A DNA stretch of 64,000 nucleotides from Geminicoccus sp. (GTDB lineage: Bacteria > Pseudomonadota > Alphaproteobacteria > UBA7985), in assembly GCA_002708995.1 (NCBI GenBank), contig PAPT01000042.1, positions 1 through 64,000 of the forward strand, read 5' to 3'. The notes beneath the pieces were generated by a model. The model was given only the letters and a program-made list of their open reading frames with translations, did not search any database and was not told the DNA's origin. Of this stretch, positions 17,079-27,067 are shown in pieces. Numbering within the stretch: position 1 is the first letter of the stretch; every line of letters begins with the position of its first letter. Both the position numbers and the translations under genes were made by a program.

Positions 17079-18335
17079 TTAGTGCAGGTTGTGCTGGGCG
17101 CCGGCGCCCAGCTCGTCGATGACATAGCCGGTTTCGAACCGGTCCAGGCGCATCTGCTCAATGTGATGGTTGGGGCTGTCGTTGGCGATCAGGTGACTGA
17201 AGCACCAGCCCGAACCCGGGGTGGCCTTGAAGCCGCCGTAGCACCAGCCCGCGTTGAGGTAGAGGCCCTCGATCGGCGTCTTGTCGATGATCGGCGAGCC
17301 GTCGGGGCTCATGTCCATGACCCCGCCCCAGCTGCGCAGCATGCGCACCTTGGAGACCGCCGGCACGAAGGAGACTGCCGCCTCCATGACGTGCTCGACC
17401 CGGGGCAGGTTGCCGCGCTGGGCGTAGGAGTTATAGCCGTCCAGAGAGGCGCCGAAGACCAGCCCGCCCTTGTCGGATTGGGAGATGTAGAAATGCCCCG
17501 CGCCGAAGGTGATGACGTTGTGGAGCATGGGTTTCAGGCCTTCGGAGACAAAGGCTTGCAGCACGTGGCTCTCGATCGGCAGGGGCAGCCCGGCCAGCTT
17601 GCCCACGCGCGAGGTATTGCCGGCCACAGCCATGCCGACTTTCTTGGCGCGGATCGGGCCGCGGTTGGTCTGGACGCCGACCACGCAGCCGTTGCGCACG
17701 TCGATGCCGGTGACTTCGCAGTTCTGGATCAGGTCGACCCCGCGTCGGTCGGCACCGCGGGCAAAGCCCCAGGCCACCGCGTCGTGGCGGGCGGAGCCTG
17801 CGCGCGTCTGCTTGAGGCCGCCGTAGACCGGGAAGCGCGGGTTATCGACATCGACCAGCGGGGCTTCGCGGCGGATGCCCTCCCGGTTGAGCAGGACCGC
17901 ATCGGCGCCGTGCAGGATCATCTGGTTGCCGCGCCGGGTGTCGGCGTCGCGGGCTGAATCGCTATGAAAGACGTTGATTATCGAGCGTGGCGAGAACATC
18001 ACGTTATAGCCCAGATCGTTGGACAGGCCTTCCCACAGCTGCAGCGACTTTTCGTAGAACAGCACGTTGCCAGTGTGCAGGTAGTTCGAGCGCACAATGG
18101 TGGTGTTGCGGCCGACGTTACCCCCGCCCAGATAACCCTTTTCGAGGACGGCGACGTTTGTGATGCCGTGGTTCTTGGCGAGGTAGTAGGCCGTGGACAG
18201 ACCATGGCCGCCGCCGCCGATGATGATGACGTCGTATTCGGCCTTGGGTTCGGGGTCGCGCCAGGCGGGTTTCCAGCCGGTGTGCCCACGCAGGCCTTCG
18301 GCTAGCAGTCGCCAGAACCCGTATTGATCAGCCAT
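17079..18335 (-). CDS. soxB: Sarcosine oxidase beta subunit
   Basis: SoxB (418 residues from ATG 18335) holds the non-covalent FAD and the covalent FMN and is the site of sarcosine oxidation. The FAD dinucleotide fold is VIIIGGGGHGLSTAYYLAKNHG (residues 37 onward), and the covalent FMN histidine is expected at His184 in SARHDAVAW. The C-terminal GWCYGGFKATPGSGW is also typical. The ATG is preferred over a GTG six bases upstream because AAAGG lies seven bases before it. It is the first gene of the sox operon. Confidence 0.95.
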   Translation of the reverse strand: MADQYGFWRLLAEGLRGHTGWKPAWRDPEPKAEYDVIIIGGGGHGLSTAYYLAKNHGITNVAVLEKGYLGGGNVGRNTTIVRSNYLHTGNVLFYEKSLQLWEGLSNDLGYNVMFSPRSIINVFHSDSARDADTRRGNQMILHGADAVLLNREGIRREAPLVDVDNPRFPVYGGLKQTRAGSARHDAVAWGFARGADRRGVDLIQNCEVTGIDVRNGCVVGVQTNRGPIRAKKVGMAVAGNTSRVGKLAGLPLPIESHVLQAFVSEGLKPMLHNVITFGAGHFYISQSDKGGLVFGASLDGYNSYAQRGNLPRVEHVMEAAVSFVPAVSKVRMLRSWGGVMDMSPDGSPIIDKTPIEGLYLNAGWCYGGFKATPGSGWCFSHLIANDSPNHHIEQMRLDRFETGYVIDELGAGAQHNLH

Positions 18336-18465
18336 GCTCACGCCTTTCCCTGCGCACCGTTTATGTGTCCGAACCTAAACAGCCCCAACCCGTCGCTTTC
18401 GTCAATCAGCGACGTGGTCGCGCCATTCCGGCGCGCTTACGCAGAACTGGCGGGCCGAGACCCGG

Positions 18466-19401
18466 CTAGGTGGTGGTTTTGCGCCGGGGCAGCCAGCCGT
18501 TCACGATCGCCAGCCCGAGGAATATCAGCGCTATCCCGCCCCATTGCGCCAACGTAATGGTCTGCCAGAACGCAAGCGTGTTTTCGCGGATGGTGGCGTT
18601 GAACAAAATCGCCCAGATCGGGATAAGCAGGGTCACCAGCGAGACGTTGGTCGCGCCTGCCGTCCGCAGAATCTGGAAGAACAGGATGTAGGCCAGTCCG
18701 GTCGACAGCACCCCGAGGGCGATGAGCGCCAGCCAGCTGTCCAGCCCCACCGACGCGCTGTAGCTCCAGGGCTGGTCGATCAGCGCAACGGGCAGCACCA
18801 CCCAGAATGTCGCCGCGATCTGCTGCCCGGTGGCAACCTGCAGCGGTTCGAGGCGTTTCATTCGCCGCGCCCAGACCCCCGCAGCGCCGTAGGAGAGCGT
18901 TGCGCCGAGCACCAGAGAGCCGCCCAGCAAAAGTCCGGTCTCACCGGTCCAGGCGTCGCGCGCCATCATCACCGCAACCCCGGCAATGCCGGTGAGAATG
19001 CCGAGCAGCTTGGCTGGTTTCAGACGCTCATCGACCAGAAAGAAGTGGGCGATGAACACCGTGAACAGCGGGACTGTGGCGTTGAATATCGAGGCCATGC
19101 CGCCATGAAACCCCGGCTGCACCATTCCCGTGGCAATCAGCAGAAACGGCAGGGCATTGTTAAGCACGCCCAGAACCGCCAGCTGCCCCCAGTCGCCGAG
19201 GCTGGTGAGCAACCGCTGCCGCAGGGCGCGCAGGATGATGAGCAGGGTCAGCGCCGAAATCGAGGTCCGGCCGAGCACCACCGCCAACGGCCCGAAACCG
19301 TCGAGCGCGATGTCGTTCAACAGGAACGACAGCCCCCACAGAAATGACAGAGAGACGAGCAGCAGCCAGGCACGGGGTGTCAGGCTCAGAGGGGTAGTCA
19401 T
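18466..19401 (-). CDS. DMT/EamA-family transporter
   Basis: The 311-residue membrane protein has ten predicted helices in two EamA repeats, with the conserved FLWGLSFLLN entry to helix 1 and the VDERLKPAKLLGI loop glutamate. It probably exports a metabolite such as an amino acid. It lies downstream of soxB in inverse order (its stop is 130 bases from the soxB start, both minus strand), so read-through into sox is possible but no coupling is evident. Confidence 0.87.
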   Translation of the reverse strand: MTTPLSLTPRAWLLLVSLSFLWGLSFLLNDIALDGFGPLAVVLGRTSISALTLLIILRALRQRLLTSLGDWGQLAVLGVLNNALPFLLIATGMVQPGFHGGMASIFNATVPLFTVFIAHFFLVDERLKPAKLLGILTGIAGVAVMMARDAWTGETGLLLGGSLVLGATLSYGAAGVWARRMKRLEPLQVATGQQIAATFWVVLPVALIDQPWSYSASVGLDSWLALIALGVLSTGLAYILFFQILRTAGATNVSLVTLLIPIWAILFNATIRENTLAFWQTITLAQWGGIALIFLGLAIVNGWLPRRKTTT

Positions 19402-19653
19402 AGGTCGGAAAAGCCCTTGGGTTCGAAAATACTGCCCTGCACAGACACGGCTTGAGCCGCCGCGTCTATCCGAATTCGCGCTGTTCCGGCATCTTCGCTG
19501 CTCGGCCGAAAAAATACGAGAAATATTTTATGATCACACCCCTAAAAATTGATTGTAGCCAAGGCCCGAGCAGCGCAGCGCGAGGCTTGAACCATTACTT
19601 TCCGCCGACTTCACGCGTCAGCCCCCTCTCGAGCTGCTTCTTAATCCGGTGGT

Positions 19654-20360
19654 TTGCGTCGTCTGCTCCCGTTGCCAGCAGCACTTTTTGCGTTTTGGCT
19701 CGGGCTGTTTCAGGCGACGGCTGCCGCCCAGAGCTACGAGGCCGGGCTTGATGCCGTGGACGCTGGAGACTTGCCCGCGGCTGTTGCGATCTGGCGCGAT
19801 CTGAGCGCCGGCGACAGCGACGAGCCTCTGCAGGCTGAATATGCCATGGCACTGCTCTATGAGACCCGGCAGGGCGTGGAGCTGAACGCGCAGCGGGGGC
19901 TGGAGCTGATCTACGATGCCGGGTTGGGTGGCCTGCCCAAAGCCCAGTGGGTGGTATGTTAGTTCTAAGAAAAGGGCGTCGGGGTTGAGGTCGGCGTCAA
20001 AGAGGCCGCGCTCTGGTGCCAGCGGGCCGCAGCGGCTGGTAATGGGCTGGCGGCCGAGGCCCTGCCGGATATGCTGATACAGGCGTCGATGGCGCTGGGA
20101 CCGCTCGCAGCCCCCGATGGCGTCGAGGCGAGTGGCTGGGCAGCGGCCCGGATGCGGATGAGGAGGCGGCGCTGTACAACCGCGTTTCGGCGACCGCTCC
20201 TAGGGTCTTCGAGCTGCTGGACACGGCCTACCAGAGCGAAGTGCTGCGCGCCGACGAGACCAGTCTAGGACCCGATACCACGGTGATAAGGCTGCTGGTC
20301 GGGCCAGTCCCCGGCCCGGATTACGCCGGGGCGCTGTGCAATTTCTTGCGCACGCGCTAG
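19654..20360 (+). pseudogene. Broken Sel1-repeat protein with SPOR-like C-terminus
   Basis: From TTG 19654 a signal peptide and Sel1-type helices (AEYAMALLYETRQGVELNAQRGLELIYDAG) run to an in-frame TAG at 19960-19962 and TAA at 19966-19968. The same frame then resumes with a clear Sel1 repeat (KGVGVEVGVKEAALWCQRAA). Near 20130 the coding signal moves to another frame and reads WLGSGPDADEEAALYN, ending with LLVGPVPGPDYAGALCNFL and TAG 20358-20360, which resembles an SPOR peptidoglycan-binding tail. At least two stops and one frameshift show that it is not expressed intact. The ancestor was probably a secreted envelope protein. Confidence 0.7.
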
Positions 20361-20405
20361 GTGTCGCGTTTTGCCAGCCGCAGGAAGTCCGGCGCCGTCA
20401 AAGCG

Positions 20406-20453
20406 AAAGGCCGGCCGCGCCCCCTTTTGGGTCAGGGGGCAGGGCCGGCCTTT
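20406..20453. terminator. Long hairpin terminator after trigger factor
   Basis: AAAGGCCGGCC and GGCCGGCCTTT form a perfect 11-bp outer stem, and GCCCCC / GGGGGC adds an inner one. It lies 22 bases beyond the tig stop codon. The T tract is short on both strands, but position and stability favour termination of tig and possibly of the decayed gene from the other side. Confidence 0.7.
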
Positions 20454-20475
20454 GATAAGCCTTGACTAAGGGGCC

Positions 20476-21816
20476 TCAAATTTCGGTAGGCTGGTCGATC
20501 AGTTCTTCGATCTTGTCCGGGTCGGTGTCGACTTCGGTGACCTTGGCCAGCTCGAGGATGTAGTCGACAGCTTTTTCTTCCATCATCGGCGCGATCAGCG
20601 ACTGGCGTGCATTCGGGTCCGTGGTGAAGCGCTGGTAGATTTCAGCCTCTTCACCCGGGTGCATGGCCATTTCACGCTGGATGGCGGCGTTGAATTCCTC
20701 GGGCGTGACATCGAGCTTGCTCGAAGTCGCGACCTCCGACAGCACTAGACCGAGGCGCACGCGGCGCTCGGCGATCTGGCGGTATTCCCCCTTCAGCTCG
20801 TCCTCGGTCTTGCCCTTGTCTTCGGCGTCGACTCGGCCGGCTTTGGCTTCGTTCATGATCTGCTCCCAGATGGCGTTGAACTCGTTGTCCACCAGACCGG
20901 CAGGCAGGTCGAAGCTGTGGGTGTCCATCAGCTGATCCATGATTTCGCGCTTGAGCAGGAAGCGTGAGGAGCGACGGTGGATGCTGTCAAGCTCCTGCTT
21001 GATATGCAGGCGCAGTTCTTCGATCGACGCCTTGCCGAGCTTCTTGGCAAACTCTTCGTCGATCTCTGGCTTGTCGAGCTGCTTCAGCTCCTTGATCTTG
21101 ATTTTGAAGTTGGCCTCGACCCCCTGCAACTCGTCAGCGTTATAATCCTCGGGGAAGGTGATGTCGAAGTCGAACTCATCGCCGAGCTTCTTGCCGGTCA
21201 GCTGCTCTTCAAAGCCGGGAATGAACATCCCGGACCCGATCTGGAGCATGGCGTTTTCGCCTTTCATCCCGGGCCGCTCTTCGCCGTCGACAGAGCCGGC
21301 GAAGTCAAGGATGACGATATCGTCTTTCTTGACTTTGTGCTTCTTGTTCTCGATGTCGACCGGCTGCGCGCCACGCTCTGCGAGCACGTTGAGGGCGTCT
21401 TCGATGTGACGGTCTTCGAGAACCGGGTTCATGCGGTCGAATGACAGCTTGCTGAAGTCGGTCAGCTCGATCGTCGGCATGATTTCGACGGAGAAGCTGA
21501 AGGCCACGTCTTCACCCGTCTCGAAGGGCTTGATTTCGGTGACGTTGGCGGGGGCCGCCGCAGTAATCTCGTGCTCGGTCAGTGCGTTGCGCACGGCTTC
21601 CTGCACGGTCTCGTTCATGACTTCTTCCATGATCGAAGCCCGGTAGCGGGAGCGCACAACGGTCATAGGCACCTTGCCCGGACGGAAGCCTGGCAGCTTC
21701 AGGTCCTTGGCAAAGCCGGCGAGGTTCTGGTCCACTTTGGCTTCGAAGTCCACGCCCGGTACCGTCACGTCAAATGCGCGGCTCAGACCCTCTTCGGAAA
21801 CGAGGTTAATCTGCAT
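20476..21816 (-). CDS. tig: Trigger factor, ribosome-associated chaperone
   Basis: The product (446 residues) binds the ribosome exit site and folds nascent chains. The ribosome-binding signature GFRPGKVPMTVVRSRY is at about residues 44-60, the FKBP-type domain (DDIVILDFAGSVDGEE) at about 163-245 and the helical C-terminal arms follow. The ATG at 21816 has AGGA seven bases upstream; a TTG six bases earlier is less likely. tRNA-Leu lies 72 bases upstream on the same strand, and lon is divergent, grouping protein-quality genes as in many proteobacteria (which usually have clp genes between). Confidence 0.95.
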   Translation of the reverse strand: MQINLVSEEGLSRAFDVTVPGVDFEAKVDQNLAGFAKDLKLPGFRPGKVPMTVVRSRYRASIMEEVMNETVQEAVRNALTEHEITAAAPANVTEIKPFETGEDVAFSFSVEIMPTIELTDFSKLSFDRMNPVLEDRHIEDALNVLAERGAQPVDIENKKHKVKKDDIVILDFAGSVDGEERPGMKGENAMLQIGSGMFIPGFEEQLTGKKLGDEFDFDITFPEDYNADELQGVEANFKIKIKELKQLDKPEIDEEFAKKLGKASIEELRLHIKQELDSIHRRSSRFLLKREIMDQLMDTHSFDLPAGLVDNEFNAIWEQIMNEAKAGRVDAEDKGKTEDELKGEYRQIAERRVRLGLVLSEVATSSKLDVTPEEFNAAIQREMAMHPGEEAEIYQRFTTDPNARQSLIAPMMEEKAVDYILELAKVTEVDTDPDKIEELIDQPTEI

Positions 21817-21888
21817 GGTCAATCCTGTTCACTTTCTCATTCAGCGTTGCGGGCCTGGCAGTGTTTCCGGGGCTGGTCGGAGCCGGCT

Positions 21889-21973
<85 letters not shown>

Positions 21974-22312
21974 ACGACCCGAAAAGTGACTGCTGATCGC
22001 CATCACTGTTGTCGTGACGGTCGCTATACGATTGCGACACCATGTTCGCAAGAACCAACCCGAGCAGGTCGGGGCGCATCTGCTAGCCCGTTGATGCAAA
22101 GCGACATATGCGCCCATGCATTGAAGTCGGTGAGCCAGACCCCAAATGAAAGGCGGATCACTTGTCCCCACCCGCGACACATGGCCGGTATTGAGACCTG
22201 CGAGCGGAGCCTTTAAAGGGGACGGGGGACACCACCGCAGCGGCCTGCCGCTGCGGGGAGCCGGGGCCGCTATCAGGGGGCTTCGGGGCATAATGATAAG
22301 GACACCACCAAC
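21974..22312. other. Intergenic region upstream of lon
   Basis: This 339-base gap separates the divergent tRNA-Leu and lon. It must hold the lon promoter, and a heat-shock promoter would be expected, but I see no box I can call with confidence. AAGGA at 22298-22302, ten bases before the GTG, is the likely lon ribosome-binding site. Nothing else recognisable is present. Confidence 0.5.
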
Positions 22313-24718
22313 GTGACTACCACACGGTCTTCGATCTATCCGGTTTTGCCGCTCAAGGACGTCGTCGTTTTTCCGCACATGGTTATTCCGCTGTTCGTCG
22401 GCCGGGATAAGTCGGTCGCGGCCCTCGAAGCGGTGATGCAGGGCGAGAAGCAAATCCTGCTGGTGACACAGAAGGATGCGCAGGAAGACAGCCCATCGCC
22501 GCAGGACCTTTATGCGCTCGGCACCATCGCAACGGTGCTGCAGCTGCTGAAGCTGCCCGATGGCACCGTGAAGGTGCTGGTCGAGGGGCAGTCGCGCGCG
22601 ACGCTGATGGATGTCGAAGACAACGGTACTCACTTCGAGGCCGCCGCCGGTCCGGTGCAGGAACGCGACATGGCCGGGGAAGACGTGGAAGCGCTGATGC
22701 GCACCGTTGTTTCTCAGTTCGAGCAATACATCAAACTTAACCAGCGCGTCCCGCCCGAGGCGCTGGTCACCGTGTCCCGAATCGAAGAGCCTGCAAAGCT
22801 CGCGGACAGCATCTCCAGCCATCTGAACCTGAAGATTGCGGAGAAGCAGGACCTGCTGGAAACCTTCAACGTCGCCGACCGCCTTGAGAAGGTCTACGGC
22901 TACATGGAAGGCGAAATTGGGGTCATGAAGGTCGAAAAGCGCATCCGCAGCCGCGTCAAGCGGCAGATGGAGAAGACCCAGCGCGAGTACTACCTCAATG
23001 AACAGATGAAGGCGATCCAGAAGGAACTCGGCGAGACTGAAGACGGTCACAACGAGCTCTCCGAGATCGAAGAGCGTGCTGGCAAGGTCAAGATGACCAA
23101 GGAAGGGCGCGAGAAGTTCGACGCCGAGCTGAAAAAGCTGAAGATGATGAGCCCGATGTCAGCCGAGGCTACGGTCATCCGCAACTACCTCGACGTCATG
23201 CTTTCGCTGCCATGGCGCAAGTACTCCAAGGTCAAAAAGGACCTCAACCGCGCTGAGATCATCCTCGACGAGGACCACTATGGCCTTGAAAAAGTCAAGG
23301 AGCGGATCCTCGAATACCTCGCGGTGCAGAACCGCGTGCGGGACCTCAAGGGCCCGATACTGTGCCTCGTTGGGCCGCCGGGCGTGGGCAAGACCTCGCT
23401 GGGTAAGTCGATCGCCCGGGCCACGAACCGTAACTTCGTGCGCGTGTCGCTGGGCGGCGTGCGCGACGAGAGCGAGATCCGCGGCCACCGCCGGACCTAC
23501 ATCGGTTCCATGCCGGGCAAGGTGGTTCAGAGCCTGAAAAAGGCCAAGACCTCGAACCCGCTGTTCCTGCTCGACGAGATCGATAAGATCGGCATGGACT
23601 GGCGCGGTGACCCGGCTTCGGCCCTGCTCGAAGTACTCGACCCCGCGCAGAACTCGACCTTCTCCGACCACTATCTCGAGCTGGACTACGACCTCTCGAA
23701 AGTGCTGTTCCTGTGCACGGCGAACTCGACCCGGATGCCCGGGCCGTTGCTCGACCGGATGGAGCTGATCCGCATCTCCGGCTACACCGAAGACGAGAAA
23801 GTCGAGATCGCCAAGCAGCACCTGATCCCGCGCCAGCTGAAGGAAAACGGCCTCAAGGAAGGCGAGCTGGAGATTACCGAGTCAGCCCTGCGCGACCTGT
23901 GTCGCTACTACACCCGCGAAGCCGGCGTGCGTAACCTCGAGCGTGAAATCGCCAACCTGTGCCGGAAGTCGGTCAAGGCGATCGACATGAAGGAGCGCGA
24001 CGGCGCCTTTGCCATCACCGATGAGAACGTTGGCGATTTGGCCGGGGTGCGGAAGTTCCGCTACGGCCTCGCTGAAGAAAACAATCAGGTCGGCGCGGTA
24101 ACCGGTCTGGCCTGGACTGAAGTCGGCGGCGACCTGCTGCAGATCGAATCTGTCACCGTCAACGGCAAGGGCCGGGCGCTCTTCACGGGCCAGCTGGGCG
24201 ACGTGATGAAAGAGTCGATCCAGACCGCAGAGAGCTTCGTGAAGTCCCGTGCGGCAGACTTCGGCATCAAGCCCGACCTGTTTGCTAAGCGCGACATCCA
24301 CGTCCACGTCCCCGAGGGCGCTACGCCCAAGGACGGCCCCTCGGCGGGGATCGCCATGGTGACTTCGATCGTCTCCGTGCTGACCGGTGTGCCGGTGCGC
24401 AACACCGTTGCCATGACCGGCGAAGTCACCCTGCGCGGCAAGGTTCTGCCTATCGGCGGGCTGAAGGAAAAGCTGCTCGCCGCCCTGCGCGGTGGCATCA
24501 GCAAGGTTCTGATCCCAATCGAGAACGAGAAGGACCTCGCCGAGATTCCGGACAATGTCAAAGCGGGGCTGGAAATCGTGCCGGTCAGTGATGTTGACGA
24601 AGTGCTCGGCCACGCACTGGCCGAAGCGCTGACCCCCCTGACCGCTGAGCAGATCGCCGAATTCGAAGCGGCGGCAGCCAAGGCGGAGAGTGGGTCGAGC
24701 CCGGTTGTCACCCACTGA
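22313..24718 (+). CDS. lon: ATP-dependent protease Lon
   Basis: The 801-residue enzyme degrades misfolded and regulatory proteins in the cytoplasm. The N-terminal substrate domain starts [21 protein letters not shown]. The AAA+ Walker A is GPPGVGKT at residues 354-361 and Walker B is LFLLDEIDK. The C-terminal serine protease uses Ser677 in DGPSAGIAM and Lys718 in [10 protein letters not shown]. Length and all motifs match the bacterial LonA class. It starts at GTG 22313 and ends 88 bases before a strong terminator, so it is a single-gene unit. Confidence 0.97.
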   Translation: MTTTRSSIYPVLPLKDVVVFPHMVIPLFVGRDKSVAALEAVMQGEKQILLVTQKDAQEDSPSPQDLYALGTIATVLQLLKLPDGTVKVLVEGQSRATLMDVEDNGTHFEAAAGPVQERDMAGEDVEALMRTVVSQFEQYIKLNQRVPPEALVTVSRIEEPAKLADSISSHLNLKIAEKQDLLETFNVADRLEKVYGYMEGEIGVMKVEKRIRSRVKRQMEKTQREYYLNEQMKAIQKELGETEDGHNELSEIEERAGKVKMTKEGREKFDAELKKLKMMSPMSAEATVIRNYLDVMLSLPWRKYSKVKKDLNRAEIILDEDHYGLEKVKERILEYLAVQNRVRDLKGPILCLVGPPGVGKTSLGKSIARATNRNFVRVSLGGVRDESEIRGHRRTYIGSMPGKVVQSLKKAKTSNPLFLLDEIDKIGMDWRGDPASALLEVLDPAQNSTFSDHYLELDYDLSKVLFLCTANSTRMPGPLLDRMELIRISGYTEDEKVEIAKQHLIPRQLKENGLKEGELEITESALRDLCRYYTREAGVRNLEREIANLCRKSVKAIDMKERDGAFAITDENVGDLAGVRKFRYGLAEENNQVGAVTGLAWTEVGGDLLQIESVTVNGKGRALFTGQLGDVMKESIQTAESFVKSRAADFGIKPDLFAKRDIHVHVPEGATPKDGPSAGIAMVTSIVSVLTGVPVRNTVAMTGEVTLRGKVLPIGGLKEKLLAALRGGISKVLIPIENEKDLAEIPDNVKAGLEIVPVSDVDEVLGHALAEALTPLTAEQIAEFEAAAAKAESGSSPVVTH

Positions 24719-24805
24719 CCAATTCTCCCCGCCAGCGCCAGCAACCGCGTGTCAGGCGGCTTCGCAGAAGGCTAGAACGAGCCTGAAAAGCGGCCCTGAG
24801 TCTGG

Positions 24806-24835
24806 AAAAAGCCCCTGTTGTACGGGGCTTTTTTT
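24806..24835. terminator. Bidirectional terminator after lon
   Basis: AAAAAGCCCC and GGGGCTTTTT form a perfect 10-bp stem around the loop TGTTGTAC, followed by further T residues. It is a textbook intrinsic terminator for lon and would also function in the reverse direction. Confidence 0.93.
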
Positions 24836-24989
24836 GTGCTTGAAGCAGCCCTGCGTGCAGCGCCGTTGCAGACGATTTTCAGACTCGGTAGTGAGGGCCT
24901 CGTGAGCGATATATTATGCGATGGCGCTTGGAAGTGTGGTGCAGGCCGGATCGTGTATCTGACCCGCTGAGTTCAATGCAAAGGTGCCA

Positions 24990-25978
24990 ATGACCCAAGA
25001 CCCACGCGTCTCCAGTTGTCCGACCCCAAGCGCCCAAGGTGCGGGCGGAACCGGGAAGCTAAGTTACGCCGACGCCGGGTGGATATCGATGCGGGTGAGG
25101 CCTTTGTCGACGCCATCAAGCCAGCGCTGTCCGGCACGCGACGTCCCGGTGTCATGGGTTCGGTCGGCGGTTTCGGCGCGCTCTTCGATCACCGGCAAAC
25201 CGGGCTGAGCGACCCGATCCTCGTCAGCGGCGCCAATAGCGTTGGGTCCAAGCTGCTGCTGGCCGAGAGCCTCGATGACTACCGCGGGCTGGGGCAGGAC
25301 CTCGTCGCCATGTGTACCAACGACATCCTGTGTCGGGGCGCGCGGGCCCTGTTCTTCCTCGACTATCTGGCCGCCGGCCGCCTGTCACCCGAGCGCGACC
25401 GCCGAGTTGCCCGGCCTCTACGCCGAAGGATACTTCGACCTGGCCGGCTTTGCCGTGGGCGCGGTGGAGCGCGAGGCGCTGCTGCCCAACTACGATGCGC
25501 TCGAAGCGGGTGATGTTCTCATTGGTCTGGGGTCGAGCGGAATCCACTCAAATGGCTTTTCCCTGATCCGCCGCTTGATCGACGAGTTGGGGCTAAACCT
25601 CGATGCCCCCGCGCCCTTCGATGCGTCGCTGAGCCTGCGCCTGGCGCGGTCCGGGCGCTGTGCCACGTGACCGGTGACGGCCTGCCGGGGAACCTGAACC
25701 GGGTGCTGCTCGCAGATCTGCAGGCTGTGGTCGACCCTGCAAGCGGGAGGCCGGTGCCTCTGTTTGGCTGACTGCAGAGCCTCGATCGGATCGAAATCTC
25801 GGAGCTTTACCGGACCTTCAACATGGGTCTGGGCATGGTGCTCGTGGTTCGCGCTGGCGATGCCGGCGACGTCATGGCGGTACTGGCCGGACAGGCGCCG
25901 GTTTTCCGCATTGGCGAGGTTCGATCCCGCCCCTCGACCGGGACGCCGCAGGTCCACATCAGCGGGGTCAGCGGGTGA
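24990..25978 (+). pseudogene. purM: Decayed phosphoribosylformylglycinamidine cyclo-ligase
   Basis: PurM residues can be followed from LSYADAG through [81 protein letters not shown] and YRTFNMGLGMVLVV, but not in one frame. One base is missing near 25077. About 25 codons with the IGGET region are deleted near 25397. Another deletion with frame change lies near 25645. A TGA at 25769-25771 stands where FRWLQ-type Trp is expected. The usual TDGVGTK nucleotide site has also become ANSVGSK. The final frame ends at TGA 25976-25978, overlapping the purN ATG. AIR synthetase activity cannot come from this copy. Confidence 0.88.
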
Positions 25979-26604
25979 TGCATACCAGAGTGCGCAGCGC
26001 GATTCTAATCTCGGGGCGCGGCTCCAACATGCAAGCCCTGCTCGACGCCGCCCGCGACAAGGCCGACTTTCCCGCGAGTTTCGATCTGGTGATCAGCGAC
26101 CGCGCCGACGCAGCGGGGCTGGACATCGCGCGTAAGGCTGGCTGCGACGCGCTTGCGCTGCAACAGACCGGTGCCGGTAAAGCGGCGTGGGAGGCTGAGC
26201 TGACCACGCTGCTCCGCCGCGCAGACATCGAGCTGGTCTGTCTGGCCGGTTTCATGCGCCTGCTCAGCGGAGGCTTTCTGGCCGGCCTCGGCCGCCCAGT
26301 GCTGAACATTCATCCCTCGCTGCTGCCCGATTTCCCCGGTCTGAATGCGCAGGCACAGGCACTGAAAGCGGGCGTCCGGGTTGCCGGCTGCACCGCGCAC
26401 GAAGTCACGGAAGTCATGGATGCCGGACCGATCATCGGGCAGGCACAGGTTCCGGTACAGACCTACGACAGTGTCGAGGCGCTGTCGGCCCGCATCCTGC
26501 GCGAAGAACACCGCCTTTACCCGGCCTGCGTCGCACGCTTCCTCGGCGCACGCCTGCAGCCGTCCCCCACCCCCGAGCCGGAAACCCCTGTTCATGCCCA
26601 TTGA
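25978..26604 (+). CDS. purN: Phosphoribosylglycinamide formyltransferase PurN
   Basis: The 208-residue product matches the 10-formyltetrahydrofolate-dependent GAR transformylase. Visible features are the LISGRGSNMQALLDA substrate loop, LAGFMRLL, the active-site NIHPSLLPDFPGL with Asn and His, and the catalytic Asp in VMDAGPIIGQ. The usual HTHxxAL segment after FPGL has become NAQAQAL, so one conserved histidine pair is lost. Start ATG 25978 forms TGATG with the end of broken purM. The frame is intact, but it sits between two damaged purine genes and may itself be losing function. Confidence 0.85.
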   Translation: MHTRVRSAILISGRGSNMQALLDAARDKADFPASFDLVISDRADAAGLDIARKAGCDALALQQTGAGKAAWEAELTTLLRRADIELVCLAGFMRLLSGGFLAGLGRPVLNIHPSLLPDFPGLNAQAQALKAGVRVAGCTAHEVTEVMDAGPIIGQAQVPVQTYDSVEALSARILREEHRLYPACVARFLGARLQPSPTPEPETPVHAH

Positions 26605-27067
26605 GGGATTGAAGGAAGAATGCGGCCTGTTCGAGGGTGCAGGCGTGACCCTCGCGCCCAACGCTGGCGGGGCCTACCTGTGCCAGTGGGAGCGGCTGCA
26701 GGTGAGCGGGAGCGGCGACACGCCGTGGCTGGCGGGGCTGGAGACCTTCGACTGTCCCATCGCCCACGGTGAAGGGCGCTTTGCCTTTGCCCCCGGCGCG
26801 CTGGAGCGGCTGCAGCAGGGGGGCGGCGACGTGCTGCGCTATGACGGCGAAGCACCTAACGGATCGACCGATCGCCTCGCTGGGATTACCGCCCACGGCG
26901 GCTGGGTGCTGGCGATGATGCCCCACCCGGAACGGGCCCTGCTCAGCCACCATCACCCCGACTTTCACCGACGCGCCGTGCTTGCACGTCGGCGCGGAGA
27001 GGCCTTGACCACGTTCGGTCTGACCCTGAGAATGTTCTGCAATGCAGTGGAGACGGTGACCCGGTGA
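26594..27067 (+). pseudogene. C-terminal fragment of PurQ-type glutamine amidotransferase
   Basis: The 157-codon frame begins inside the purN end and reads GLFEGAGVTLAPNAGGAYLCQWERL, PIAHGEGRF, PNGSTDRLAGI and MMPHPERAL, which is the second half of PurQ (FGAM synthase glutaminase). The histidine and glutamate of the triad are present in HPE. The first 80-90 residues with the nucleophile Cys (normally in a CNGFQ-like turn) are absent; upstream the frame runs through purN without PurQ-like sequence. The C-terminus is longer than usual. It is either a 5'-truncated remnant or a repurposed non-catalytic domain. Confidence 0.7.
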
